From NCBI RefSeq assembly GCF_902859735.1, contig NZ_CADIJY010000013.1, forward strand, positions 62,001 to 126,000: a stretch of DNA of 64,000 nucleotides. Direction: 5' to 3'. This DNA is from Achromobacter aegrifaciens (lineage in GTDB: Bacteria > Pseudomonadota > Gammaproteobacteria > Burkholderiales > Burkholderiaceae_B). A model generated the notes under the pieces. It searched no databases and had not been told where the DNA came from. It saw only the letters and a program-made list of their open reading frames with translations. The position numbers and the translations under genes were made by a program. This document shows, in pieces, positions 55,012-63,623 of the stretch. Positions within the stretch are counted from its first letter, which is position 1. Every line of letters starts with the position of its first letter.

Positions 55012-56538
55012 TCAAGCGATACCCGATGCCGGCACGCGCGCCGGCAACTGGTCCGCAGGCCGGGTTGCGAGCATGGCGGCCAGTTCCCGCCGTTTCGCGG
55101 CATGACCCGGATCGTCGAAGAGATTGTCCATCTCGTCCGGATCTTCGGCCAGGCAATACATCTCGCCCGCGCCGCTGCCCAGTTCGACGGTCAGCTTCCA
55201 GTCGCGCGTGCGCACCGTGCGCAGCTTCAGCTCCACGCCGCAGCGCGATGCCGCCACGTCCCATTCGCTCAAGGCGAACTCGCGGGTGGCATCCCCGCCT
55301 TCCAGCAACGGACGCAAGCTGCGGCCGTGTTGCGGCCCCAGGGCCGATGCGCCGGCGTAGTCGCAGAAGGTCGCAGCAAGGTCCAGCGTGGAAACCGGGT
55401 CTTCCACCTTTCTCCCCGCCGCGATGCCGGGGCCGCTGGCCACCATGGCCACGCGCAGCAGGCCTTCATACGGCATGGGCCCCTTGAGCATCAGCCCGTG
55501 GTCGCCCAGCCATTCGCCATGATCCGAGGTGAAGATGACGATGGTGTCCTGATCCAGCCCGTACTCGCTCAGCGCCTTCATGATGCGCCCCACCTGATGG
55601 TCCACCAGCGAGATCATGCCGTAGTAGTTGGCGATGATCCGGCGCAGCGCCTCGTCTGATTGGGTCGGCATGCGCGAAAAATTCTGCCGTACCGCCTGCA
55701 CTTCGGCATTGCCCATGGGCTTGCTTTCCATGCTGGCCCTGTGCCACCAGGGCCGGCGATCGTAGTCGGTGACGCGATGGCGCGGCAGATCGACCTCGTC
55801 GGGATGATGCAGGCGTGACCAGGGCTCGGGGCAATCAAAAGGGTGATGGGGATCGGGAAACGATGCCCACAGGCAGAACGGCTGATTGCGATGCTCGCGC
55901 AAATAATCGATGGTGCGATCGCCGATCCAGGCGGAGTTGTGCCAGGCCGCCAGCAAAGCGGAATGGAAGGTCTGCGGCGCGCCGCTGGCCGGGCCCAGGT
56001 CGGTCTCATACAGCTGGTTGCGCAGTTCGCCCAACCCGTCGCCGTAGTGCCAGCGCGAATGATTCAGGCCGCCGGGCAAAGGCGTGGGCAGCCAATAGTT
56101 GTGGCCTTCCACCACCAGCTCCACATGCTTGAAGCCCATGTACGGCCCCGCCCAGCCCGGTCCCATGCCCGCCTCGCTGTACTGGCATTCGGGCCGTCCC
56201 GTGGCCTGGAAGGTGTGGTGCGTGGAGAAATGCGCCTTGCCGATGAAGCCCGTGTCGTAGCCGGCAGCGGCCAGGCTGCCGGCAAAGCCCGCCTCGCCGG
56301 TACGCAGGTCCAGGTCTATGCCGTTGTCGCAGACGCCATGCGTCAGCGGCAGCAGGCCGGTCAGCATGGAGGCGCGCGAAGGCTGGCAGACGACGTTGGG
56401 CGTGATGCAGGCCGCGAAATGCGTGCCAGTGCGCGCCAGCAGATCAATGTGCGGCGTCTTGACCCGGCGTCCCGCAAAGCCCAGGCAGTCGCCGCGATGC
56501 TGGTCGGTCGTGATGAGAAGAATGTTGGGGCGTTTCAT
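55012..56538 (-). CDS. sulfatase (formylglycine-dependent, Cys type), cytoplasmic
   Basis: A 508-residue alkaline-phosphatase-superfamily sulfatase. The modification site CQPSRASMLTG at residues 51-61 is the canonical CxPSR motif, in which Cys becomes formylglycine. Metal ligands lie in ITTDQHRGD and VIFTSDHGEWLGDHGL. There is no signal peptide, so it works in the cytoplasm, unlike many arylsulfatases. It overlaps the Bug gene by 4 bp, implying that an imported sulfate ester is its substrate. Choline sulfate, aryl and sugar sulfates are all possible. An activating enzyme (FGE or anSME) is not in the window. Confidence 0.9.
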   Translation of the reverse strand: MKRPNILLITTDQHRGDCLGFAGRRVKTPHIDLLARTGTHFAACITPNVVCQPSRASMLTGLLPLTHGVCDNGIDLDLRTGEAGFAGSLAAAGYDTGFIGKAHFSTHHTFQATGRPECQYSEAGMGPGWAGPYMGFKHVELVVEGHNYWLPTPLPGGLNHSRWHYGDGLGELRNQLYETDLGPASGAPQTFHSALLAAWHNSAWIGDRTIDYLREHRNQPFCLWASFPDPHHPFDCPEPWSRLHHPDEVDLPRHRVTDYDRRPWWHRASMESKPMGNAEVQAVRQNFSRMPTQSDEALRRIIANYYGMISLVDHQVGRIMKALSEYGLDQDTIVIFTSDHGEWLGDHGLMLKGPMPYEGLLRVAMVASGPGIAAGRKVEDPVSTLDLAATFCDYAGASALGPQHGRSLRPLLEGGDATREFALSEWDVAASRCGVELKLRTVRTRDWKLTVELGSGAGEMYCLAEDPDEMDNLFDDPGHAAKRRELAAMLATRPADQLPARVPASGIA

Positions 56539-57515
56539 TGCTGCTTGCTGGTGGCGGTCTTGATGTCGGAAAGCACGGGCGCGAGCACACGGATGTCATG
56601 GGCGATGCGTTCGTTCAAGCCCAGCCCGTCCTGGTCGCCCACGATCATGCCCTGGGCCTGCATCTTGTCCCGGACCTCGGGACTCTTCAGGACAGCGGCG
56701 ACGGCGCGCTGCAAATCGGCCAGCACCGGAGCGGGCGTCTGCGCCGGCGCGAACAGGCCGAACCAGCTGTAGAACGTGAAGTCCTTCACTGCGTCCTTCA
56801 CCATCGGCAGGTCGGGCGCGCCCGCGATGGGCGCGGCTCCCGCGTTCGCCAGCCCCTGCACCTTGCCGGCCTTGATCTGCGGCACGGCCGTGCTGGCGAC
56901 GATGAACATCAGGTCGACCTGGCTGCCCATCACGCCGACAAAGCCCTGGGGCGCGGCCTTGTACGGCACGTGCTTGAGCGAGATGCCGGCGGCATGCTCG
57001 AACAACGCCATCGCCAGATGATGGGTGGAACCCGGACCGCCGCTGGCGTAGGTAATGGAGTCGGGCCGGGCGCGCGCCTGCTCCAGCAGTTCACGCAAGG
57101 ACTTGAACGGCGCCGTGGGCGCCGCCACCAACACATACTGCAGGGTCGCCAGCGTCGCGACGGGCGCGAAGTCCTCGGCACGATACGGCACGTCCTGCAT
57201 CAGGTAAGGCACCGCCGTGAACGAGGCGTCCGGCCCCAACAGCAGCGTGTAGCCGTCGGGCTTGGCGCGTGCCACCGCCTGGGAACCGATGACGCCGGCG
57301 CCACCGGCGCGGTTTTCCACGATGACCGGAACGTTCCATTGTTTGGACATTTCCGCAGCGACCAGACGCCCGACCACATCGGCCGCGCCGCCGGGCACCG
57401 AGGGCACGACCAGCGTGACGGGGCGGTCCGGATAAGCCGCGGCGGCCGCCTGGGGAACGGCCAGAGGTACGGCCAGACTCAGGGCGGCCAGGGCGCCGCG
57501 CACAAGTTTCAGCAT
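56535..57515 (-). CDS. Bug-family periplasmic solute-binding protein, coupled to the sulfatase
   Basis: A 326-residue Bug protein. The signal peptide ends QAAAAA (near residue 25), then YPDRPVTLVVPSVPGGAADVVGRLVAAEM and VIVENRAGGAGVIGSQAVARAKPDGYTLLLG mark the family. The start at 57515 has a GGAG site; an ATG 12 bp upstream is an alternative. It is first in a two-gene operon with the sulfatase and divergent from a LysR regulator 124 bp away. The ligand is probably a sulfated organic compound; this is inferred from the partner only. Confidence 0.9.
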   Translation of the reverse strand: MLKLVRGALAALSLAVPLAVPQAAAAAYPDRPVTLVVPSVPGGAADVVGRLVAAEMSKQWNVPVIVENRAGGAGVIGSQAVARAKPDGYTLLLGPDASFTAVPYLMQDVPYRAEDFAPVATLATLQYVLVAAPTAPFKSLRELLEQARARPDSITYASGGPGSTHHLAMALFEHAAGISLKHVPYKAAPQGFVGVMGSQVDLMFIVASTAVPQIKAGKVQGLANAGAAPIAGAPDLPMVKDAVKDFTFYSWFGLFAPAQTPAPVLADLQRAVAAVLKSPEVRDKMQAQGMIVGDQDGLGLNERIAHDIRVLAPVLSDIKTATSKQQ

Positions 57516-57639
57516 GATTGTCTCCATCCCGCGGCTCGCCTCATTCGCGGGCGGCTCGCTGGCAATCATCATCGGCCAGCCCATCATTCCAGTCCAATGA
57601 TATATTTTTCACTTTCCATATCAGAGTTGATATGTAGAG

Positions 57640-58605
57640 ATGAACCCTCCCGACACCATCGCTCCCCTGCAGCAAGACTGGTATCTGCGTGGCCGGCTGC
57701 GCCTGCGCCACCTGCAACTCATGCTATTGCTGGACGAAGTCCACAACGTCGGCGTGGCGGCGCAACGCATGGCCACCACCCAGCCAGCGGTGTCGCGCAT
57801 GCTCGCGGAACTGGAGGACATGCTGGGCGCCCGGCTGTTCGACCGGACCCCGAAGGGCACCTTCCCCACGCCCCATGGCGACTCCCTGATCCGTCACGCC
57901 CGCTGGGTGCTGGGTGACCTGGAACGCATGAGCGGCGAATGGTCCGCCGCGCCCGGCCTCGACGCGGAAACCATCCATGTCGGCGTCAACTCGGCGGCGG
58001 CGGCCTACCTGGTGCCGCGCGCGCTGCTGCGTTTCGAGCAACAGGCGGCCAATGTCAATGTGCTGGTGCGCGAGGGTTCACTGGAAGCGCTGATGCCAGA
58101 CCTGCACACCCGCAAGCTGGACCTGCTGGTGGCGCGCATGGGCGCCGCCGTGCGCACGCCCGATACCCTGACGCAAGTGCTGTACGAAGAGCCGATGTGC
58201 GTATGCGCGCGCAGCGGACATCCGCTGGCGGACGTGGCCCAGGTCTCCTGGGCGCAACTGGCGGCCTATCCGTGGATCATGCCGCCGCGCGGCAGCCCGG
58301 CGCGCATCGGCCTGGACATGCTGCTGCAGCGTCACGGCCAGTACCCGCCGTCGCGCATCGAATCGGCCTCGGCCCTGAACAATATGATGCTGATGGCCAA
58401 TAGCGACCTGCTGTCGCTGCTGCCCCGTTGCGTCGCACGCCACCCGGCCGGCAGCGGCGGCGTTGCCGTTCTGGATATCGAGCTGCCTCCCGTATTCGGC
58501 CCGCTGGGCATCGTGCGGCACCACAGCCTGGATTTGTCGCCGCGGATGCGGGATTTGATCGAGTGCCTGCGGGCCGAGGCGGCTGACGCGGCGGCGCCAC
58601 GCTGA
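57640..58605 (+). CDS. LysR-family transcriptional regulator
   Basis: A 321-residue LysR regulator. The N-terminal winged helix (residues about 22-82) contains LRLRHLQLMLLLDEVHNVGVAA, shortened here to its HTH core AAQRMATTQPAVSRMLAELE. The effector domain (about 105-310) has VGVNSAAAAYLVPRALLRF and DLLVARMGA. It is divergent from the Bug-sulfatase operon and so should control it, together with its own expression. The subgroup resembles GbpR/CbbR-like regulators. A hairpin terminator follows. Confidence 0.9.
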   Translation: MNPPDTIAPLQQDWYLRGRLRLRHLQLMLLLDEVHNVGVAAQRMATTQPAVSRMLAELEDMLGARLFDRTPKGTFPTPHGDSLIRHARWVLGDLERMSGEWSAAPGLDAETIHVGVNSAAAAYLVPRALLRFEQQAANVNVLVREGSLEALMPDLHTRKLDLLVARMGAAVRTPDTLTQVLYEEPMCVCARSGHPLADVAQVSWAQLAAYPWIMPPRGSPARIGLDMLLQRHGQYPPSRIESASALNNMMLMANSDLLSLLPRCVARHPAGSGGVAVLDIELPPVFGPLGIVRHHSLDLSPRMRDLIECLRAEAADAAAPR

Positions 58606-58610
58606 ACACC

Positions 58611-58637
58611 TGCGGGACGCGTCGCGCGCGTCCCGCA
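58611..58637. terminator. hairpin between convergent LysR and phosphoesterase genes
   Basis: TGCGGGACGCG pairs perfectly with CGCGTCCCGCA across a 5-nt loop, in the 39-bp gap between two convergent genes. It has no U-tract but is placed to act in both directions. Confidence 0.65.
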
Positions 58638-58644
58638 TGACGCG

Positions 58645-60780
58645 CTAGCTCGCGCGGCGCGCGGTCAGCCATTGCGCGGGCTTGAGCGCCTTATCCACGA
58701 TGCGTATCTCGCCGATGCTGCCGAAGAAGCCGTCGGCGCGTTCGCCGTCCCACGAACCCGCTCCGATCACCCAGGGCATGTCGGCGGCCAGCGTCGCCAG
58801 GCCCGGCGCATTGCTGACGTTGCGCAATACCGGCGCGCCCTCGATGTACAGAATGGTCTCGTGCGTGTCGGCGTCGTTGACCACCGCGACGTGGAACCAT
58901 TTGTCCGCGATGATCTCGCCCGACCAGTTGGTCTTGCCGCCGCGCTCACCCGCCACGACCGGCACGATTTCCCACTGGATCTCGCGCAAGCTGGACACGG
59001 CGAAGATCAAGGGCGGGGATTCCGGGTCGCCGCCATTGAACCCGGCCAGATCGCCGCGCTTGCCGTCGCGCGTCATCACGTTCATCCAGGCGTGCTTCTG
59101 CGCGCTCCAGTCCCGGTCGATCTTCAGGAACGCCTCGACCGTGTAGCCGTTGGGCACCGTGGCGCCGTTGATCGCCGCAGTGGCTTCGGTGGTGAAGTAA
59201 CTCATGCGCGCGGTGTTCTTATCGGTGTTCAGGAACCGCACTGAACCGGGCGCGGCGGACAGGTAATGGTGATCGTCCGACCACAGCAGGTCGCCTTCCT
59301 GCGCGCCCGCCACGCCGTCTATGTTGAGCGCCGCGCGGCGGATCGGATTCAGGCCGGTCAGATCCGCGACGGTCTCGCCCACCTTGACGGACAGGCCGGC
59401 CTGCCCGCCGAAGAAGCGCCAGTGCGCCAGCGTCCCCGCCACCAGCGGGTAGTCGTTGACGTCCGCGGCCGGCTTCTGTTCGACGGTCGTGGGATCCGTG
59501 TAGTTGGCCAGGATCAGCGCCGAAGCCTGTTCGACCAGCGAGGTATGCGAGGGCGCCGCCGCCTTGAACGTCTTGTTGAAGCCGGAGAAGCGGCTGGCGA
59601 AGTCCATCTTGATGGTGAACTGCTCGTTGGGCGCGGTCAGCACCGCCTGGTCAAATGCGTTGAGCGTGTCCTTGGGCTTCTGCGGCACCCAGGGCGAGAA
59701 AGACAGCACGCGGATCTCGTTGTTGCCCAGATCGAATTCGTACAGACGCATCAGGCCGTTGCCGCCCTGGTAGGCCATCTGGTAATCCACCACCATCTCC
59801 TCCACCGCGTTGCCATAGGCGTTGGTCTTGGTCAGGCGGGTGGCGCCGTGGTAGTGGCCGTTGAGCGTCATGAAGATCTGATCGTTGTCGCGGATCAGCT
59901 TGTCCCACAGCATCTTGCCGTAGGGCACTTCCAGTGGGCTGACGCCATCCTTGTCGATGTTCAGCAGCTGGTGGTTGATCAGAATGGCGGGCAGCGTGGG
60001 ATTGGCGCGCAGCACCTGGTTGGCCCAGGCCAGCGCGTCATTCGATGCGCGCCAGGACAGCGACAGCACCAGGAACTTCTGCCCTTCGGCCTCGAACATG
60101 TGGTACTCGTGAAAGCCACTGGCATCGCGGCCGCCGAAGGTGGCCTGCTGCTTGGCGCGCGTGACGCTGAAATGCTGCAGGTAGGGTTCCTTGGCCAGGT
60201 CGCGCTGCGCGTCGGTATTGGCCGACTGGCTGCTCTCGTCGACATAGTCGCGGTCGACGATCACGTCGTGGTTGCCCGCCAGGATCGAGTACGGCACCTT
60301 GGCGTCTTCCAGCACCTTCATCGCGGCGCTGGCCACCTTCCACTGGTCGGGCTTGCCCTGCTGGTCGACCACATCGCCCAGATGGACCAGGAAGGGAATG
60401 TTGAGCGCCTTGGCGTGCTCGGCCACCCAGCGCGTCTGCGCCTGGTAGGGCTCGCTGCCGTACTTGCGCATGAACTGCTGGTTCTCGGCGTCGGTCGCGT
60501 AGCGAGAATAGAACTGCGTATCCGGCAGCACCGCCAGCGCAAAGCTCGACACCAGGGCCGGCTGAGGCTTGCCCGTGCCGCCATCGCCGTCATCATCATC
60601 GTCATCGTCGCCGCCATTGCAGCCGCTGAGCAGGAAACTTCCGCCCATGGGCAACAGCGTCACGCCCAAGCCGGCGCGCAGCAAGCTGCGCCGCCGGTTG
60701 TCGGGCGCCTGCGGCAAGGCATCCGGCGCCTGCTCCACGATCTGCGTATCACCCTGGCCGTGCTTGCTGTCCTTCGTCAT
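58645..60780 (-). CDS. exported metallophosphoesterase with LamG-like C-terminal domain
   Basis: A 711-residue protein. Its N-terminus has a twin-arginine-like RRRSLLRAGLG and a possible lipobox LLSGC, followed by a run of Asp, so it is probably a membrane-anchored periplasmic protein. The calcineurin-like phosphoesterase domain (residues about 80-370) has PDTQFYSRY, HLGDVVDQQGK, LAGNHDVIVD, LINHQLL and LNGHYHGATR, giving an apparently complete dimetal site. A C-terminal region (about 480-700) looks like a concanavalin/LamG fold (FLKIDRDWSAQKHAW, KWFHVAVVNDADTHETILYI, GSIGEIRIVDKALKPAQW). The substrate is unknown; nucleotide, phosphodiester and phospholipid are possible. Confidence 0.87.
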   Translation of the reverse strand: MTKDSKHGQGDTQIVEQAPDALPQAPDNRRRSLLRAGLGVTLLPMGGSFLLSGCNGGDDDDDDDGDGGTGKPQPALVSSFALAVLPDTQFYSRYATDAENQQFMRKYGSEPYQAQTRWVAEHAKALNIPFLVHLGDVVDQQGKPDQWKVASAAMKVLEDAKVPYSILAGNHDVIVDRDYVDESSQSANTDAQRDLAKEPYLQHFSVTRAKQQATFGGRDASGFHEYHMFEAEGQKFLVLSLSWRASNDALAWANQVLRANPTLPAILINHQLLNIDKDGVSPLEVPYGKMLWDKLIRDNDQIFMTLNGHYHGATRLTKTNAYGNAVEEMVVDYQMAYQGGNGLMRLYEFDLGNNEIRVLSFSPWVPQKPKDTLNAFDQAVLTAPNEQFTIKMDFASRFSGFNKTFKAAAPSHTSLVEQASALILANYTDPTTVEQKPAADVNDYPLVAGTLAHWRFFGGQAGLSVKVGETVADLTGLNPIRRAALNIDGVAGAQEGDLLWSDDHHYLSAAPGSVRFLNTDKNTARMSYFTTEATAAINGATVPNGYTVEAFLKIDRDWSAQKHAWMNVMTRDGKRGDLAGFNGGDPESPPLIFAVSSLREIQWEIVPVVAGERGGKTNWSGEIIADKWFHVAVVNDADTHETILYIEGAPVLRNVSNAPGLATLAADMPWVIGAGSWDGERADGFFGSIGEIRIVDKALKPAQWLTARRAS

Positions 60781-60857
60781 CTCTGCTGCCTGTTCGAAAA
60801 AGGCGGGAGTCTAGAGACGCGGAATGACGGCGGGATGACTGAATCCGACACGTAAAT

Positions 60858-60894
60858 GCAAAAAAGCCGGCAACGCTTGCGCGATACCGGCTTT
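60858..60894 (-). terminator. Rho-independent terminator after tRNA-Pro
   Basis: On the minus strand AAAGCCGG and CCGGCTTT enclose a 16-nt loop and are followed by TTTTTT-type sequence (AAAAAA on the plus strand at 60860-60865). It lies 47 bp after the tRNA 3' end and ends its transcript. Confidence 0.8.
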
Positions 60895-60939
60895 CAGCCA
60901 AAGGCGTCGGGAAACACCTTCATGAATTCGACCACATGA

Positions 60940-61017
<78 letters not shown>

Positions 61018-61034
61018 AGTCTTAGTACAACTCT

Positions 61035-61061
61035 TACTACTACTACTACTACTACTACTAC
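61035..61061. repeat. (TAC)9 trinucleotide microsatellite
   Basis: There are nine perfect tandem TAC units just upstream of the tRNA gene and downstream of ispB. Simple repeats of this length are rare in GC-rich genomes of this type. It lies in non-coding DNA, where the tRNA promoter or the ispB 3' end would be. Confidence 0.95.
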
Positions 61062-61193
61062 TGACTTCGCTGCGCTCAGTGCAACCAAATCATCTTTCGC
61101 TTTCACTATCAACCGCCACGTTTCAGGCCACCGGGCTTTCCCATCCGGGTTTTCCCAACACCTGGGTTGCCCCAGATTTTTCGCCTAATTCGC

Positions 61194-62159
61194 TTAGCGA
61201 TCTCTGTTCACCGCGAAAGCGCAGAATTCTAACAGAGATTTTTGAAAAGGGGAAATGGGGTAAGCAGAAAGTGCTTTTCGGGCCAGATCCGCTTCGGCCA
61301 CGGCGGCCTGGCGGGCGTGTTCCAGGGCATCGGTAGCCTGGATGGCGGCGGCCACGGCGGCGAAGTCGGCGTCGCCGGTCTTGATGGCGTCGCGGATCAA
61401 TTGCTGCTGTTCCGGCGTGCCCACTTCCATCACGCGGATCAGCGGCAGCGTGGGCTTGCCCTCGCGCAAGTCGTCGCCCACGTTCTTGCCCAGGGCGGCG
61501 GCGTCGCCGCTGTAGTCCAGCACGTCATCCACCAACTGGAAGGCGGTGCCCACGTGGCGGCCATAGGCGGCCGCGGCGGCTTCCTGCTCGGGGGTGGCGC
61601 CCGCCAGCACGGCGCCCACCTGGGCGGCGGCCTCGAACAGCTTGGCGGTCTTGTAGCGCACCACTTGCAGATAGCGCTCCTGCGAGACGTCCGGATCATG
61701 CACGTTCAGCAGTTGCAGCACCTCGCCCTCGGCGATCACCGTGGTGGCTTCGGACAGGATGCTCATGACGCGCATCGAGTTCGCTTCCACCATCATCTCG
61801 AAGGAGCGCGAATACAGGTAGTCGCCCACCAGCACGCTGGCGGCGTTACCGAAGACCGCGTTGGCGGTTTCACGCCCGCGGCGCAGGTCGGATTCGTCGA
61901 CCACGTCGTCGTGCAGCAGGGTCGCGGTGTGGATGAACTCAACCACGGCGGCCAGCAGCTGGTGGTGCGTGCCCTCGTAGCCCAGCGCGCGCGCCACCAT
62001 CAGTACCATGGCCGGGCGCATGCGCTTGCCGCCCGCGCCTATGATGTAGTCGCCGATCGTGCGGATCAGGACCACCTCGGAATTCAGCCGCTCGCGGATG
62101 ACCGCGTCGACGGCTTTCATATCGTCTGCAATGGGGGCAACAAGCTCGGGGAGATTCAA
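61194..62159 (-). CDS. ispB: octaprenyl diphosphate synthase
   Basis: A 321-residue trans-polyprenyl synthase. The two Asp-rich motifs are DDVVD at residues 84-88 and DDVLDYSGD near 210. GGKRMRPAMVLM binds substrate, and the C-terminus ends FAVNRDR as in IspB proteins. It lengthens farnesyl diphosphate to octaprenyl diphosphate for the ubiquinone side chain. The length and residues are canonical. The genes rplU-rpmA-obg, often found next to ispB in proteobacteria, are not present on either side here. Confidence 0.95.
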   Translation of the reverse strand: MNLPELVAPIADDMKAVDAVIRERLNSEVVLIRTIGDYIIGAGGKRMRPAMVLMVARALGYEGTHHQLLAAVVEFIHTATLLHDDVVDESDLRRGRETANAVFGNAASVLVGDYLYSRSFEMMVEANSMRVMSILSEATTVIAEGEVLQLLNVHDPDVSQERYLQVVRYKTAKLFEAAAQVGAVLAGATPEQEAAAAAYGRHVGTAFQLVDDVLDYSGDAAALGKNVGDDLREGKPTLPLIRVMEVGTPEQQQLIRDAIKTGDADFAAVAAAIQATDALEHARQAAVAEADLARKALSAYPISPFQKSLLEFCAFAVNRDR

Positions 62160-62354
62160 GACGTATCCGGGAGAGTGAAACGAGCCGCGGCGTGAACGCG
62201 CGCCGGCTCTTACCGCTGGGCCCGCCGCAGACGGCGGGAGGATTCGACCAAGGATTATACGGGGAGTGACGGACGCGAGCCGTCATCCTGGCGGAATCGC
62301 CGGCAGGGGTGGCGCCCCGGAGCGCGCCCCTGCCCGGCGCCGTCCTGCAGCGGA

Positions 62355-63518
62355 TCAGGCGCCTTGCCTCGGCAGGCCGCGCGCGGCCAAGCTGGCGTAA
62401 AGTGCGCGCACCCCGAAGGTCCAGGGCTCGATCTCGGTGGCCAGACGCACTTCGTTGACCAGCGCGCCCAGGCGCTCGGACGCGATCACGACGCGGTCGC
62501 CCAGCTTGTGGGTGAAGCCGGTGCCCGGGCCCATGCGGTCCTGGGTGGGCGAGAACATGGTGCCCAGGAACAGCATGAAGCCGTCCGGGTACTGATGATG
62601 CTTGCCGCAGGCCTGGCGCGCCAGGTCCAGCGGATCGCGGCTGATCTCGCGCATGTGGCTCACGCCGTCCAGCACGAAGCCGTCCAGGCCCTCGATGCGC
62701 AAGGACACATCGGCCTGGCGCACGCTGTCCAGGCTGAAGTCCCCGTCGAACAGGCGAATGAAGGGACCGATGGCGCAAGAGCCGTTGTTGTCCTTGGCCT
62801 TGGTCAGCAACAAGGCGCTGCGGCCTTCGATGTCGCGCAGGTTGACGTCGTTGCCCAACGTGGCGCCGACGACCTCGCCGCGACTGTCCACCGCCAGCAC
62901 GATCTCGGGTTCGGGATTGTTCCAGCGGGATTCGGGCAGCACGCCGATATGCGCACCCGTCCCCACCGACGCCATGGGCGGCGCCTTGGAGAAAATCTCG
63001 GCGTCCGGACCTATGCCCACCTCCAGGTATTGCGACCACTGGCCGCGCTCGGTCAGCTCGGCCTTCAGTTTGGCAGCTTCGGGCGAGCCCGGCCGCAGGC
63101 GGGACAGGTCCGAGCCGATCAGCGCCTGCATGCGGACGCGGATTTCCTCGGCGCGGCTGGCATCGCCGCCGGCCTCTTCCTCGATCATGCGTTCCAGCAG
63201 GCTGATGGCGAAGGTGACGCCCGCCGCCTTGACGGGCTGCAAGTCGCAAGGCGCCAGCAGGCGCAAGCCCTCCCGGCCTGCCAAGCTGGCTGCCATCAGG
63301 GCATGCACATCGCCCAGCGACTCGCCGGCGGCGCTGGCGGCGAGCGCCACGCGGTCGGGACGGTCCAGCAGGTCCGCCATAGTGGACGCGGCCGCCGTGA
63401 TGTCGATCACCTCGCCGCGGCGCACCGCCACGACGCTGGGACCATGCCCCGGCCTCCACACCCGCCCCACCAGCAACGCCTGTTCCAGATCGACGGGCAG
63501 CGCCTTTGCTTGGTCCAT
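62355..63518 (-). CDS. fumarylacetoacetate hydrolase-family protein (AraD1/KdaD-like)
   Basis: A 387-residue FAH-family protein. The core fold includes LQPVKAAGVTFAISLLERMIEEE, the metal region PEPEIVLAVDSRGEVVGATLGNDVNLRDIEG (shortened here to its ligands, Glu pair in NPEPEIVL and Asp in GNDVNLRD), and KAKDNNGSCAIGPF. The length and the N-terminal extension are like 2-keto-3-deoxy-D-arabinonate dehydratase-type enzymes rather than classical FAH (with its SH3 domain). It probably dehydrates or cleaves a 2-keto sugar acid or an acylpyruvate. It is divergent from an IclR regulator, with a palindromic operator between them. Confidence 0.82.
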   Translation of the reverse strand: MDQAKALPVDLEQALLVGRVWRPGHGPSVVAVRRGEVIDITAAASTMADLLDRPDRVALAASAAGESLGDVHALMAASLAGREGLRLLAPCDLQPVKAAGVTFAISLLERMIEEEAGGDASRAEEIRVRMQALIGSDLSRLRPGSPEAAKLKAELTERGQWSQYLEVGIGPDAEIFSKAPPMASVGTGAHIGVLPESRWNNPEPEIVLAVDSRGEVVGATLGNDVNLRDIEGRSALLLTKAKDNNGSCAIGPFIRLFDGDFSLDSVRQADVSLRIEGLDGFVLDGVSHMREISRDPLDLARQACGKHHQYPDGFMLFLGTMFSPTQDRMGPGTGFTHKLGDRVVIASERLGALVNEVRLATEIEPWTFGVRALYASLAARGLPRQGA

Positions 63519-63597
63519 GAGTCTCCTCGCCTTGTTCGAATGATGTGCGGGGCAGTCTAGGAGACTTCCATTATCATGTCCAACATCATGAATTTAT

Positions 63598-63615
63598 GTC
63601 CAATATGTTGGACAA
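63598..63615. promoter_or_regulatory. IclR-type operator palindrome
   Basis: TGTCCAATATGTTGGACA is a perfect inverted repeat of TGTCCAA around TATG, 8 bp before the IclR start. A further TGTCCAACAT at 63578-63587 repeats one half. The pair is suited to autoregulation and to control of the divergent FAH-family gene. Confidence 0.75.
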
Positions 63616-63623
63616 ATAGAGCA

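Noticed and set aside
61021-61190. The TAC tract and nearby repeats as a CRISPR or mobile-element end
   Set aside because: It is a plain 3-bp microsatellite; no spaced repeats, no inverted terminal repeats and no transposase or integrase near the tRNA.
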